Source of the DNA: Amorphophallus konjac
Lineage: Eukaryota; Streptophyta; Magnoliopsida; Alismatales; Araceae
Assembly (NCBI GenBank): GCA_022559845.1
Contig: CM040118.1
Location: 158,306,331 to 158,370,330, forward strand
DNA: 64,000 bases
Reading direction: 5' to 3'
This document shows positions 42,201 to 53,600 of this stretch, one piece after another; positions within the stretch are counted from its first letter, which is position 1, and every line of letters begins with the position of its first letter. The notes under the pieces are model-generated. The model did not search any database, was not told the origin of the DNA, and saw nothing but the letters and a program-made list of their open reading frames with translations. A program made the translations under genes and the position numbers.

Positions 42201-42400
42201 AACGACTGCGGTGCATGGCGTCAAATTTATAAGAGACGACTGACATCAGGGCGTCTAAAGATAAAACATGCCCTTCATCAAGGCGTTAAATGCACCGAGA
42301 GTTTAAGAAGAAGAGGACCCTCTTGGAGACACGAAATAAAACACGACCTCTGTCAAGTCGTCAATTCAACAATTGACGCCCCAATAGAGGACGTTAATTA
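42201..42400. repeat. Palindromic motif, cluster 2 (upstream of the DUF7745-like gene)
   Basis: About five units, for example AACGACTGCGGTGCATGGCG, GACGACTGACATCAGGGCG and ATGCCCTTCATCAAGGCG, and a last one ending GGACGTTAATT. Confidence 0.7.
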
Positions 42401-42493
42401 ACAACGCACTTCCGTCTCCGATTCGAAAGTTAAGCCCAATCCTAACGGCAATCAACCTGCAACTCCGAATGGGCATTAAACTCTCCAAACTTC

Positions 42494-42500
42494 TATAAAA
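42494..42500 (+). promoter_or_regulatory. TATA box for the DUF7745-like gene
   Basis: CTATAAAAAGG about 115 bases before the ATG and just after motif cluster 2. A pyrimidine-rich leader follows. Confidence 0.6.
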
Positions 42501-42611
42501 AGGAAGAAACTTCCTTATGATCAAAGCACATTCATCGAATTCCTGCTTCTTCTACTTCTTTTGTCTGTTCACAGGTGCTGCGACCGCTCAAGCTCTACTT
42601 GCAGACTGAAG

Positions 42612-44019
42612 ATGGAGAGAGCTATTAAAAGATCCAAGAGTTCCACTCTCAGACTAACCGAAATCAATGGGCATATCAGCAGTCGAATTGCCATGAACCA
42701 GGTAAAGTGGAATTATTTCTTTCTGTTCTTTCTTTCATATCTTCATAGTCCTTCTGTTCTGTATTCTCATCCTTTTCTCTATTCCTTTCTTTTACCTACA
42801 GGATTATCCAAATGTTCCAGGAGCCAGGAGATTCACAAAGATTAAGTGGCTACCTCTTCTTCTCTCCAAGTTCTCTTCAGACATGAGGGTCTACTTAGCA
42901 AGATGGCACCTCTTAGGCCTAATCACCCATGCCAAACACTATGATCAAGTTCACCTTGATTGGGCTGCCATAGGAGCTTTAATTGAAATATGGCACCCTT
43001 CCACTCATACCTTCCTATTCTCAACTTTTAAGGCCTCAATCTTGTTAGAAGAACTAGAGATGATCTTAGGCTTAAAGAAGATGAAGCAAGGAGAAGAGGA
43101 AAAGATGGCCATCATGGCAAGACGAATTTCCTCACATGAGCTGCTAACAAGTTTAATTCCCAGCCCAAACTTAGTGAACCAAATCAAAGCTACAAAGGGA
43201 ATCAATCTCCTAAAGCTTGCTTCTTGGGTGTACAAGAGATCCGATCAAGCTAAAGAAGACGAAGAGATAGAACGGGTAGCAAAAGCTTTCGTTGTGTGCT
43301 TGGCAGGAGCAATCCTATTTCCATCCACGGAAGACTTTCTAGAGGAGACCCAATTAAGCGCAATAGTGAGCCTATGGGAAGGAGAGAGAGTGGGAGCGGC
43401 AATTCTAGCCTATCTCTATAGCGGGCTTACCTCAGCGGCAATGGGAAGACCCATCTATGGATGCATGCTAGCACTCTCAAGTTGGGTAGATCTCCACTTC
43501 AAGTTCGATCCATGCTAGGAGACCCAACAACCTTCTAGAATCTTCTCAAAAAGCCCACTCTCTTACATGACCGGTTCATTAGGAATAAGCAATAGGGTGA
43601 TGAACCGGATACCTCAAATCAAAAAGAGAGTGGAATGGAGAGAACATCACAAGGTAATGCCAAAGAACCTTTTTACTTGCACCCCGGGAATACTCAAGAC
43701 TCAAGAACTCCGTGCACGATTCTCTCCCGGGACGGACCTTCGACTCATAGGCGCTTCAGAATTCGTTCTGTACAACTCACACTGGTGCCTTCCTCAACTT
43801 GGGCTTCCACGGAAAATGCTTAAAGATCCATCTCATCTCCCTCCTATCAAGACACGGGATATTGGTAGCAACGAAGATGGAGAAGAGTGCACAACTATCC
43901 AAACTCTGTGGAAAATCAACAAGGCTCATCATCCTGCGGAGAACTTAGAAGAAGACAGAGAACAGTGGAAGTCTTATGTAATTGCTTTAAGAAGCTTGAG
44001 GCCCAAAATGGCTCATTGA
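42612..44019 (+). pseudogene. DUF7745-like extra gene of element G, two exons, one in-frame stop
   Basis: Exon 1 (42612-42701) encodes 30 residues ending AMNQ. The intron (42702-42801) is 100 bases with GTAAAG and TTTACCTACAG ends and a T-rich tract. Exon 2 runs from 42802 to the stop at 44019. The junction keeps the frame. Exon 2 reads DWAAIGALIEIWHPSTHTF, LEELEMILGL and GAILFPSTEDFLEE, which match the plant DUF7745 pattern (ALIEHWDPsThTF, LEEyxxLLG, LFP) often carried by plant Ty3/gypsy elements. An in-frame TAG at 43516-43518 follows FDPC, and the frame then stays open 166 codons. Antisense to pol. Function unknown. The family assignment comes from pattern recall and was not searched. Confidence 0.75.
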
Positions 44020-44040
44020 AGCAATGCAATCTTTTCTCCT

Positions 44041-44046
44041 AATAAA
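44041..44046 (+). terminator. Polyadenylation signal of the DUF7745-like gene
   Basis: AATAAA 21 bases after the stop codon. Confidence 0.5.
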
Positions 44047-44123
44047 TCAATGATAATATTCTGATTGAGCCATAACACAATGATTCTGATCAAATCTTCC
44101 AATAATCTGCGACTCTGTTGCAA

Positions 44124-44303
44124 ATAACGACCCAGTCAATGTCGTTAATTCCATAAATGACGCCTCAGCATACGTCGTCTTCAATGATTGATCTCTCATA
44201 ATTGACGCCTTCACCTGTGGGCGTTAACTGAATAACGTCTTAAGATAAGGCGTTAATTCAATTTATATTCCAAAAAGTATTCGTTAAAATTCCAAAAGTA
44301 ACG
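44124..44303. repeat. Palindromic motif, cluster 3, left part (interrupted by E)
   Basis: Four units, for example AACGACCCAGTCAATGTCG and TTGACGCCTTCACCTGTGGG followed by CGTTAA. E was inserted inside the next unit, at TAACG. Confidence 0.7.
44299..44303. repeat. Left target-site duplication of element E (TAACG)
   Basis: TAACG directly before TGATGGGG; repeated at 54011-54015. Confidence 0.96.
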
Positions 44304-44628
44304 TGATGGGGACATCACCCAGCGTTCCCTCTGGCTAGACACCCCTCTCCCTTCTGGAGACGGGTAGGCTGCGACTACACGACTTGATGGGTCCTCGACG
44401 ACATTAGAGTTTATTACTATGGACATCATGATGTATTTTCCCTTTTCTTGAGTCTTTTTGATGTATTTTGAGTCATGTCCTAGGTGCTCATATTAGTGGA
44501 TCAACATATTGGGCTTGTTTGGCTTTGTGGCCCATCTAGAGGAGCTAGGCCCATGAGCACCCCTTCTTGCACCTGGGTTATCTGTCTTTTGTTCTTTTCT
44601 CAGGGGCTTTTGTACAAAGTTGGGATCC

Positions 44629-44638
44629 CTATATATAG
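44629..44638 (+). promoter_or_regulatory. TATA box of the E 5' LTR
   Basis: CTATATATAG; presumed promoter of E. The 3' LTR copy is at 51945-51954. Confidence 0.7.
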
Positions 44639-44725
44639 GACCCCAACTCCCACATGAGAAGGTTAATGAATTATTGAGTATTTTGAGCATAAGTGCATCT
44701 CCCCCCTCTCTCTCTAGCATTCTCA

Positions 44726-44757
44726 CTCACTCTCTCTCTCTCTCTCTCTCTCTTCAG
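44726..44757 (+). repeat. CT microsatellite in the E leader
   Basis: (CT)n run ending TTCAG about 90 bases after the TATA box. The 3' LTR has the same run at about 52035-52068 with a different length. Confidence 0.8.
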
Positions 44758-45357
44758 GGGGTGGACCCCTTCTCTCTCCTCCTCTCTCTCTCCCTAGGGC
44801 GCACCTGCCCCTTCACCTTCCCCACTTGCCACATCAGCAGCCACCTCAGCCCCCACCCTTTCACATCCCTTAGGTCCATAACTCCCATTAACACTTCCAC
44901 ATTCCCAAGTGACTCTTCCAATTCCCCACACACCTTCTCCACCTCCAAGGCAACCATCCCTCTCCCCCAAGCAACCCCTCCACTTCCCCACATATCCTTT
45001 CATATCCCCAAGCAATCAAACACCCCCCCCCCCCACTTCAAACTTGCACGCCCCTCTCCACCCACTCACCTCCCCACTTGCCTTGGCCGACCCCCCCTCA
45101 TTCCCCTCTCACCTAGCCGCGGCCTCCTCTCCCCTCCCCCTCTTGGACCTCCATCTCCCCAGCTCCAATCCTCTCCACACCCCTACACTCCCTCTCCCAT
45201 CGACCCTCCACCCCACCATCTCCAATATTGCCAATCCCCATCCCTACCCCTAGTTCCACCACCATCCCTTCTCTTCATCTTGATCAGTCTGCAGGTGGCA
45301 GAAAAGGGTTGCAACTAGCAGAAGTGTCCCCGGAGTCATAAAGCTACATCCAGAGGC

Positions 45358-45681
45358 GTGGCCTACATCGACGGAAATATCTGCGAGTCCCCTTCGCAAG
45401 TGAGGTGGAATCATCCCGTTCCGAGTTCGTGGCCAACCGGGAGAGCTGTTCTACCACGACTGCGCCAGACATCCTCTGCAGAGAGCCTGAGCCCGATTGG
45501 AAGCAGCTTCACGACCAACAGAGAAGGAACCCGACAGAAAGTTCTTCAACAAAGTTCTTCCTTCCCCTGTCCCCGATCAGGAGCAAGAAACGAGACCTCG
45601 TTCGGCAACCAGGAACCAGAGTTCCGAATTTTCTCCCTCTGTCGCGCGGGTCTGCCTCCTGCTGTCTACAGCGACCAGTGA
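45358..45681 (+). CDS. Hypothetical LTR-leader ORF, 107 aa (E, 5' LTR)
   Basis: Shares its frame with the A and D leader ORFs: AYIDG-x-x-x-x-S-x-SQVRWN, then (R/K)A(V/I)LP. An overlapping +2 frame (from 45405) is also open and similar to an A/D frame (MES(S/T)RSE, NFLP). Either frame, or neither, may be coding. Confidence 0.28.
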   Translation: MAYIDGNICESPSQVRWNHPVPSSWPTGRAVLPRLRQTSSAESLSPIGSSFTTNREGTRQKVLQQSSSFPCPRSGARNETSFGNQEPEFRIFSLCRAGLPPAVYSDQ

Positions 45682-46268
45682 CTGATCGTCGGCGTCCCCC
45701 AGTCCACCCCAACTTCAGAAAGGGTTACCGTCAGTTTTTCTGTGCAGAGGCTTCTTCCATGATTCCGGAAACTCTGACGGTTCATAATTCGGCATCCGGG
45801 AGCATCTGTGGCAACCTCTGCATCCTACTGCCTCAGACCTGAAGCCGTCAGCATCAGAATCCCTCGTCCTGTTCGAGCCACCGCCGCGGCCAGCGACCAT
45901 GCCAGAAGAATTCGCTAAAATTCAGAGGTGTCCCCGTCCCTGTTACGAAGAATTCCCCCTTGGTTTCGTCGCCGGAAAAATTCTTGAGGATGAACCACGA
46001 CTGTGGCAGTGGCGACCTGTTCCCTCTCACAGCAAGTGAACAGAACCTTCGACGGCTTCCACTCCTTCATCGTTGGCAAGTTTTCCCCTTCCGCCTGGCC
46101 GGCTTAGCGCCCCTCCCTGCGTGGTGGTAGTGTTTGATGTAAGTTTGATTTCCCCACCCCTAATCCAACCCTCCAGCGTGAGGAGTAGTTCATGTACTAA
46201 GCAGCTCAAGCGACATCGGCGCAGTGTGCGGGATCCACACTTCCCCGCTCGCCCTCGTCTCCGAACGG

Positions 46269-46290
46269 GGTTGGTTTCTTCAAACCAACC
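46269..46290 (+). promoter_or_regulatory. LTR leader hairpin with CTTC loop (E, 5' LTR)
   Basis: A 9-bp perfect stem GGTTGGTTT/AAACCAACC around CTTC, followed at once by AGGTGAGCTC, a strong donor match (GT at 46293). Confidence 0.75.
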
Positions 46291-46703
46291 AGGTGAGCTC
46301 TAAACTTTGCTCCATTATTCTTAGTGCTTGTTTGTTTAATATCCGTAGACATAGCCCCATTGTGCATGCGAGCGAGTGTCCGATCCCGATTCCACCTTCA
46401 AAGTGTGGTCACCGTGGTTAAAGTAAGTGAGTGGGACCTAGTGCCCCAATTGGCACCGGCCAGCCCCATAAGCGTGGGTTACGTACCCTCGGGAGGGCAA
46501 CCCTAGCCCTGCTGGCACTCTACCAGCAAGGGTCTTGATCCTTCACCTCCCCTTAGCATCCTATAGTCACCCCGGGCTCACGTGTGTGCGATGGCGTTTT
46601 GGTCCGGATTTATCAACTTAATTGTTATGTGATTGTGAATGCGGAATAGGTCCTAAGTTTACTTTTGGCTTGCTGCATACCCCGTAGTGGTGTCACATCA
46701 ACT

Positions 46704-46715
46704 TGGTATCAGAGC
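46704..46715 (+). other. Primer binding site of E (tRNA-Met type)
   Basis: TGGTATCAGAGC three bases after the 5' LTR. Confidence 0.93.
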
Positions 46716-46799
46716 AAGTTTTAGACTTGTCTCTACAAGCCTAGGTCCAAGGGCTATTGCATTTCCACCCTCTGTGTGTCGGTCTCTTCTTCCTCGTGC

Positions 46800-49700
46800 A
46801 TGTCCACCCGTAGAGGCACTGTTTACCAAACCGACCACTCTACTTCAAATCCCCCCATGAGTTCCCATTCTCAGGGCAGCCAAGGCATCCCTAGTGAAGT
46901 CCCACAAGCCCCAATGGAGCAATTTGAGACTACCCTTAGAACTATTATGGAGAAACTTGATGGACTTACCACCCGAATGGATAGACTTGAGGAAGTGAGG
47001 GCCCCACCTAGGATCCCGGCCCCAAGAGCTCCCCCTCCACAGGTTGATCCGGGTAGGGAAGACCTTGAGAATGAGTGGTACCACGAACCAGAGAGGCCCC
47101 AACGGCCTCGGCATTATGAGAGACGACCCCACGAGGATCGAGATGAGTTCCTCCTAAAAATGATCAAAGTAGAGGCACCAAATTTTGATGGGTCCCATAA
47201 CCCAAGTGTCTATGAGGAATGGGAGCATGGCATGGACCAATACTTTGAATGGTACCCCATGTCCGAAGAGAGAAAGGTTAGGTTGGCCAAGATGCACCTT
47301 CTTAAGTTAGCCAAAACCTATTGGCTAAAGGTAGAGAGTCAAAGAAGAATTAGGCGCGAAGAACCCATTAACACATGGTTAGACATGAAGACACAACTTA
47401 GAGATAAGTATCTTCCCCACTCCTATAGCCAACTTCTCCTTGACGAATGGCAAAGCCTTACCCAAGAAGGGAAAACCGTGGAGGAATACATAGAAAAGTT
47501 TGACTCATACCTCTTAAGATGCAGTGTCTTCGAAGACCCAACTGTCACCCTATCACGGTTTAGGAATGGTCTCCTTCCCCACATCAAAAGGGAACTTTAC
47601 ATGAGAGAGGCTCATAGCCTTGAAATTGCCTATCAAATAGCCCGGGATGTAGAGAGGTTCTCTAGAAACTCTAGGTTCGCCCCCCCCAAAGGACCGGGAC
47701 CACGTCCCAACCTCCCTCCCCTATTGAGAACACCTCCTCCCAGTGGGGGAACTCCTACAAAACCCTCCCCTCAGCCAACCACACCCAACCCTCCTCCCCG
47801 AAGGGAAGACAACTCCAAAGGGAAGACCCCAATGAGCAATTCGGTCAAGTGCTTTCGATGCCATGGCTATGGCCACATAGCCACCCAATGTCCCTCCAAG
47901 GGTTTGTCAAACCTAGTCATTGAAAGTGGACCTTCTACTTCCCAGGAAACACCCGAGAGTACTATTGAGGAATACGAGGCTGCTTTAGGATGGGAAGAGG
48001 AATACAATGAGCAATTCTTTGAGGAAGAAGTTGAAGAGGACCCCCACTCCAGCCACCTAGGGGTGATAAGGTGCACCCTTACCCAACCACAAGAGGATGA
48101 CTGGCGAAGGACTTCCATTTTTCACACATTTGTCAAGATCGGGGACCATGTTAGGAAGGTCATCCTAGACAACGGGAGTTGTGTCAACGCCGTGTCTCCG
48201 GACACTGTCAAGCTCCTACGTCTTACCCCTACACCCCACCCCAAACCTTATCGTGTATCATGGATAAACAATCACTCCCTACCCGTCAACACATGTTGTC
48301 TTATCCCCATCACCTTCTCATCCTACCAAGGGCAAATATGGTGTGATATCATACCTATGGCTGTAGGAAGCATCCTCTTAGGGAGACCTTGGATATATGA
48401 TGTCAATGCCACCATCCATGGGAAAACGAACACATGCACCTTTGACCACGAGGGGAAGAGTATCCGCCTCAACCCCTCCCCTCCCCAAAAAGAACCACCC
48501 ACCAAGGGAATCCTTCCTACACCACCAAAACCCAAGGCCTCATCTGCACCAACCCAAACAACCACCCAAAACCCCACCCTTGAAAAACCCACCGGGCCAG
48601 TCAAAGGCCTCCACCTCATCACTAGGAGAGAGCTCGAGGAAGAGTTAACCCGAGGGACACCACTTTGTGCTATTGTCATATGTCTTGGAGAGGCAACCCC
48701 CTCCAATCCTCACCCCGTGGAAATCCACCCTCTCCTAGAAGAATTTAAGGACGTATTCCTCGAGGAACTCCCCGACCAACTACCACCCATGAGGGATGTC
48801 CAACATGCTATAGATCTCGTCCCGGGAGCCACCCTCCCAAACCTCCCCCACTATCGCCTCAACCCCACAGAACATGCTGAGTTAAGAAGGCAAGTGGAGG
48901 AACTAATTAGAAAGGGCTTTCTTAGGCTGAGCAAAAGCCCATGTGCCGTCCCGACCCTCCTCACACCAAAGAAGGACGGGACATGGCGAATGTGTGTTGA
49001 TAGTAGGGCCATCAACAAGATAACTGTCAAATATAGGTTCCCCATACCTAGACTTGACGATATGCTGGACATGCTCGCCGGAGCCACCATATTTTCCAAA
49101 ATAGACCTCAAAAGTGGCTATCATCAGGTTAGGATAAGGTCAGGGGATGAATGGAAAACGGCCTTTAAAACCAAAGATGGGCTTTATGAATGGTTGGTGA
49201 TGCCTTTTGGGCTCTCAAATGCCCCAAGTACCTTCATGCGCCTTATGACCGAGGTCCTTAGGCCCTACATTGGAGTCTTCCTGGTAGTATACTTTGATGA
49301 CATCCTCATCTACAGCTAGTCCAAAGAAGCCCATCTCAGTCACCTTAGGCAAGTCTGCACCACTCTTAGGAAGGAGAGCTTCTTTGCCAATTTTGGAAAA
49401 TGTCAATTCATGACAAAGTCCATTACCTTCCTTGGGTATGTTGTCTCCACCGAAGGAGTATCCATGGACCCTGAAAAGGTCCAAGCCATCCTCGATTGGC
49501 CGGAACCCCGCACTCTCCATGAAGTCTGGAGCTTTCATGGGCTAGCCACCTTTTACCGACGGTTCATCTGTGGGTTTAGCACAGTCACAGCCCCTATCAC
49601 CGACTGCCTCAAAAAGGGGACCTTTGTGTGGACCAAGTCCGCAACTAGAGCCTTCCAAGAACTCAAGGAGAGGATGACCCAAGCCCCTGTACTATGCCTC

Positions 49701-51683
49701 CCTGACTTCTCCAAAGTCTTTGAGGTGACTTGTGATGCCTCCGGGGTAGGAATTGGCGGGATCCTTAGCCAGGAAGGACATCTAGTGGCCTATTTTAGTG
49801 ATAAGTTGTGTGATGCCAGGATGAGGTACTCCACCTACGACAAGGAATTTTATGCCGTGGTTCAATCCCTCCGGCACTGGAGACACTATCTCTTGCCGAA
49901 AGAATTTGTCATATTCTCTGACCATGAGGCCCTGAAATACCTCAATTCCCAGCAGAAACTGAATGCTCGGCATGCTCGATAGGTCGAATACATCCAGGCC
50001 TACACATTTGTGATCAAACATAAGGCCGGAAGTGAAAACCGTGCTGCCGATGCCCTCAGTAGGAGAATTTCCTTGCTAGCTACTATTCGGGTGGAAGTCA
50101 TAGGATTTGAAAGACTCAAAGAAGAGTACTCTGATTGCCCGGACTTTGGTCGAATCCATACCACTCTGTCCACCCTCTCACCTAGGGAACATCAAGGGTT
50201 CATCTTAGAGGATGGGTTCATTTTCAAAGGCCATAGACTTTGCATACCTAGAACCTCTCTATGGGACTTCCTGATCTGGGAGTTACATGCAGGAGGCCTT
50301 GCTGGGCATTTTGGGGTGCATAAGACCATTGCTTTGGTTGAGGGTCAGTTCTTCTGGCCAAGTCTCAAAAGGGACGTAGCCAAAATTGTAGGACAGTGCC
50401 GGATATGTGCCTCAGCCAAGCAAACAAGGCAGAACACTGGCCTCTACACACCACTCCCTGTCCCTGACCGCCCTTGGCAAGACTTAAGCATGGACTTCAT
50501 CTTAGGCCTACCTAGGACTCAAAAAAGGCATGATTCAATCTTTGTAGTAGTGGATAGGTTTTCTAAGATGGCCCATTTCATCCCCTGCTCCAAAACTTTT
50601 GACGCCTCTCATGTGGCCCGCCTATTCTTCGATGAGGTAGTTCGCCTCCATGGTCTACCCAAGACCATCATTTCTGATAGGGATGTCAAATTCACCAGCT
50701 ATTTCTGGAAGACTCTCTGGCACCTAATGGGGACCCTTCTCAAATTTTCCACGGCCTATCACCCTCAAACGGATGGCCAGACTGAAGTCATTAATAGGAG
50801 CCTTGGGAATCTACTCTGGTGTCTTGTTGAGGATCGCCCCGGGAATTGGGATCTCATATTACCCCAGGCAGAGTTTGCATACAACAATTCAGTGAATAGG
50901 TCGATAGGGATGAGCCCATTTGAAGCTGTGCATGGGTACAAACCTAGAAAGCCTACAGATCTCATTCCTTTGCCACCACATGCTAGAGTGTCTATTAGTG
51001 CTGAGTCGTTTGCCCAACACATGAAAGAATTGCATGAAGAAATCCGCAAACACATTAACAAAAGCAATGAGGTGTATAAAAAGTCGGCCGATTCCCACCG
51101 TCGCCACCAGGAGTTTCACGTAGGTGATTATGTGATGGTAAGAACTGAGAGGCTTTCCCCAGGGAATGTCTCCAAACTGAGGTCGCGTGGATCAGTCCCC
51201 TTCCAGGTTTTAAAGAGGATTGGCACGAACGCTTACGTGTTGGACCTCCCCGAGGAGTACGCAGTAAGTCCCACATTCAATGTGGCTGACTTGGTGCCAT
51301 ATAGGGGACCCACGGTGACACCCAGTGAGGAAATTGAGCATGTTCCACCTTCTGAGAGAGCCACCACTCATGAGAGAGTTCCACCAATCCAGAGAGGCCA
51401 ACGGGAGCAAATAGAGCGGATATTGGATGAACAGGTCACTGTCACCCGGAGCAAAGCGTACGAGCGATACTTGGTCAGGTGGAAGGGCCGGCCCCCTTCA
51501 GATGATTCATGGGTGAGCAGGGAGGATCTTCAGCAGCTGGACCCCGACCTCCTGGAGCATTACCGCAGCCGAGAGGACCCTTTCTCGACAGAGTCGAGTT
51601 CTTCACAGCCCGGGGGAGTTGATGGGGACATCACCCAGTGTTCCCTCTGGCTAGACACCCCTCTCCCTTCTGGAGACGGGTAG
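46800..51683 (+). pseudogene. Gag-pol polyprotein of E, two in-frame stops and altered protease motif
   Basis: ATG at 46800 (MSTRRG). The parts run in one frame: Gag capsid (FDGSHNPSVYEEWEHGMDQYF), CCHC knuckle CFRCHGYGHIATQC (47850-47891), protease whose LDNGS (about 48168) has Asn where D has Ser, RT with YFDD (49290-49301), TAG at 49317-49319 where D has Gln, RNase H, TAG at 49980-49982 where D has Trp, integrase HHCC finger (about 50300-50420), catalytic SMDF, SDRDVKF and QTDGQTE, GPF module and chromodomain (YERYLVRWKGRPPSDDSWV, about 51415-51560). The frame ends 64 bases inside the 3' LTR. The protein is probably inactive without stop readthrough, and the protease even then. Confidence 0.93.
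51611..51619 (+). other. Polypurine tract of E
   Basis: CGGGGGAGT directly before the 3' LTR. It lies inside the coding frame, as in A and D (CCCAGGGGATT). Confidence 0.8.
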
Positions 51684-51944
51684 GCTGCGACTGCACGACT
51701 TGATGGGTCCTCGACGACATTAGAGTTTATTACTATGGACATCATGATGTATTTTCCCTTTTCTTGAGTCTTTTTGATGTATTTTGAGTCATGTCCTAGG
51801 TGCTCATATTAGTGGATCAACATATTGGGCTTGTTTGGCTTTGTGGCCCATCTAGAGGAGCTAGGCCCATGAGCACCCCTTCTTGCACCTGGGTTATCTG
51901 TCTTTTGTTCTTTTCTCAGGGGCTTTTGTACAAAGTTGGGATCC

Positions 51945-51954
51945 CTATATATAG
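51945..51954 (+). promoter_or_regulatory. TATA box of the E 3' LTR
   Basis: CTATATATAG. Transcription from it would run toward the PMD gene at 54410. Confidence 0.6.
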
Positions 51955-52667
51955 GACCCCAACTCCCACATGAGAAGGTTAATGAATTATTGTGTATTTT
52001 GAGCATAAGTGCATCTCCCCCCTCTCTCTCTAGCTTTCTCACTCTCTCTCTCTCTCTCTCTCTCTCTTCAGGGGGCGGACCCCTTCTCTCTCCTCCTCTC
52101 TCTCTCCCTAGGGCGCACCTGCCCCTTCACCTTCCCCACTTGCCACATCAGCAGCCACCTCAGCCCCCACCCTTTCACATCCCTTAGGTCCATAACTCCC
52201 ATTAACACTTCCACATTCCCAAGTGACTCTTCCAATTCCCCACACACCTTCTCCACCTCCAAGGCAACCATCCCTCTCCCCCAAGCAACCCCTCCACTTC
52301 CCCACATATCCTTTCATATCCCCAAGCAATCAAACACCCCCCCCACTTCAAACTTGCACACCCCTCTCCACCCACTCACCTCCCCACTTGCCTTGGCCGA
52401 CCCCCCCTCATTCCCCTCTCACCTAGCCGCGGCCTCCTCTCCCCTCCCCCTCTTGGACCTCCATCTCCCCAGCTCCAATCCTCTCCACACCCCTACACTC
52501 CCTCTCCCATCGACCCTCCACCCCACCATCTCCAATATTGTCAATCCCCATCCCTACCCCTAGTTCCACCACCATCCCTTCTCTTCATCTTGATCAGTCT
52601 GCAGGTGGCAGAAAAGGGTTGCAACTAGCAGAAGTGTCCCCGGAGTCATAAAGCTACATCCAGAGGC

Positions 52668-52991
52668 GTGGCCTACATCGACGGAAATATCTGCGAGTCC
52701 CCTTCGCAAGCGAGGTGGAATCATCCCGTTCCGAGTTCGTGGCCAACCGGGAGAGCTGTTCTACCACGACTGCACCAGACATCCTCTGCAGAGAGCCTGA
52801 GCCCGATTGGAAGCAGCTTCACGACCAACAGCGAAGGAACCCGACAGAAAGTTCTTCAACAAAGTTCTTTCTTCCCCTGTCCCCGATCAGGAGCAAGAAA
52901 CGGGACCTCGTTCGGCATCCAGGAACAAGAGTTCCGAATTTTCTCCCTCAGTCGCGCGGGTCTGCCTCTTGCTGTCTACAGCGACCAGTGA
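52668..52991 (+). CDS. Hypothetical LTR-leader ORF, 107 aa (E, 3' LTR)
   Basis: Intact second copy of the frame at 45358, with scattered substitutions (SQARWN for SQVRWN) and no stop. Confidence 0.28.
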   Translation: MAYIDGNICESPSQARWNHPVPSSWPTGRAVLPRLHQTSSAESLSPIGSSFTTNSEGTRQKVLQQSSFFPCPRSGARNGTSFGIQEQEFRIFSLSRAGLPLAVYSDQ

Positions 52992-53578
52992 CTGATCGTC
53001 GGCGTCCCCCAGTCCACCCCGACTTCAGAAAGGGTTGCCGTCAGTTTTTCTGTGCAGAGGCTTCTTCCACGATTCCGTAAACTCTGACGGTTCGTAATTC
53101 GGCATCCGGGAACGTCTGTGGCAACCTCTGCATCCTACTGCCTCAGACCTGAAGCCGTCAGCATCAGAATCCCTCGTCCTGTTCGAGCCACCGCCGCGGC
53201 CAGCGACGACGCCAGAAGAATTCGCTAAAATTCAGAGGTGTCCCCGTCCCTGTTACGAAGAATTCCCCCGTGGTTTCATCACCGGAAAAATTCCTGAGGA
53301 CGAACCATGACTGTGGCAGTGGCGACCTGTTCCCTCTCACAGCAAGTGAACAGAACCTTCGACGGCTTCCACTCCTTCATCGTTGGCAAGTTTTCCCCTT
53401 CCGCCTGGCCGACTTAGCGCCCCTCCCTGCGTGGAGGTAGTGTTTGATGTAAGTTTAATTTCCCCACCCCTAATCCAACCCTCCTGCGTGAGGAGTAGTT
53501 CATGTACTAAGCAGCTCAAGCGACATCGACGCAGTGTGCGGGATCCACACTTCCCCGCTCGCCCTCGTCTCCGAACGG

Positions 53579-53600
53579 GGTTGGTTTCTTCAAACCAACC
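53579..53600 (+). promoter_or_regulatory. LTR leader hairpin with CTTC loop (E, 3' LTR)
   Basis: Identical to 46269-46290, with the same AGGTGAGC donor-like site. Confidence 0.75.

Larger units (their letters stand above)
44304..46700 (+). repeat. Element E 5' LTR
   Basis: TATA box at 44629, a (CT)n run at 44726-44754, a C-rich stretch to about 45250 with a long C run near 45021-45035, leader ORF at 45358, hairpin at 46269. Confidence 0.97.

Noticed and set aside
41263..42285. Possible solo LTR starting TGATGTGACACG with AGGTG / AGGCG as imperfect duplication
   Set aside because: Only the first dozen bases resemble the A/D LTRs, the end is arbitrary, and it would split motif cluster 2. Not supported.
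44620..45318. Ser/Pro-rich 232-aa ORF in the E 5' LTR
   Set aside because: It lies in the (CT)n and C-rich leader. The second LTR breaks the frame through run-length differences.
7385..46715. TGGTATCAGAGC sequences as tRNA fragments
   Set aside because: They sit exactly next to LTR ends and are primer binding sites, not tRNA genes.
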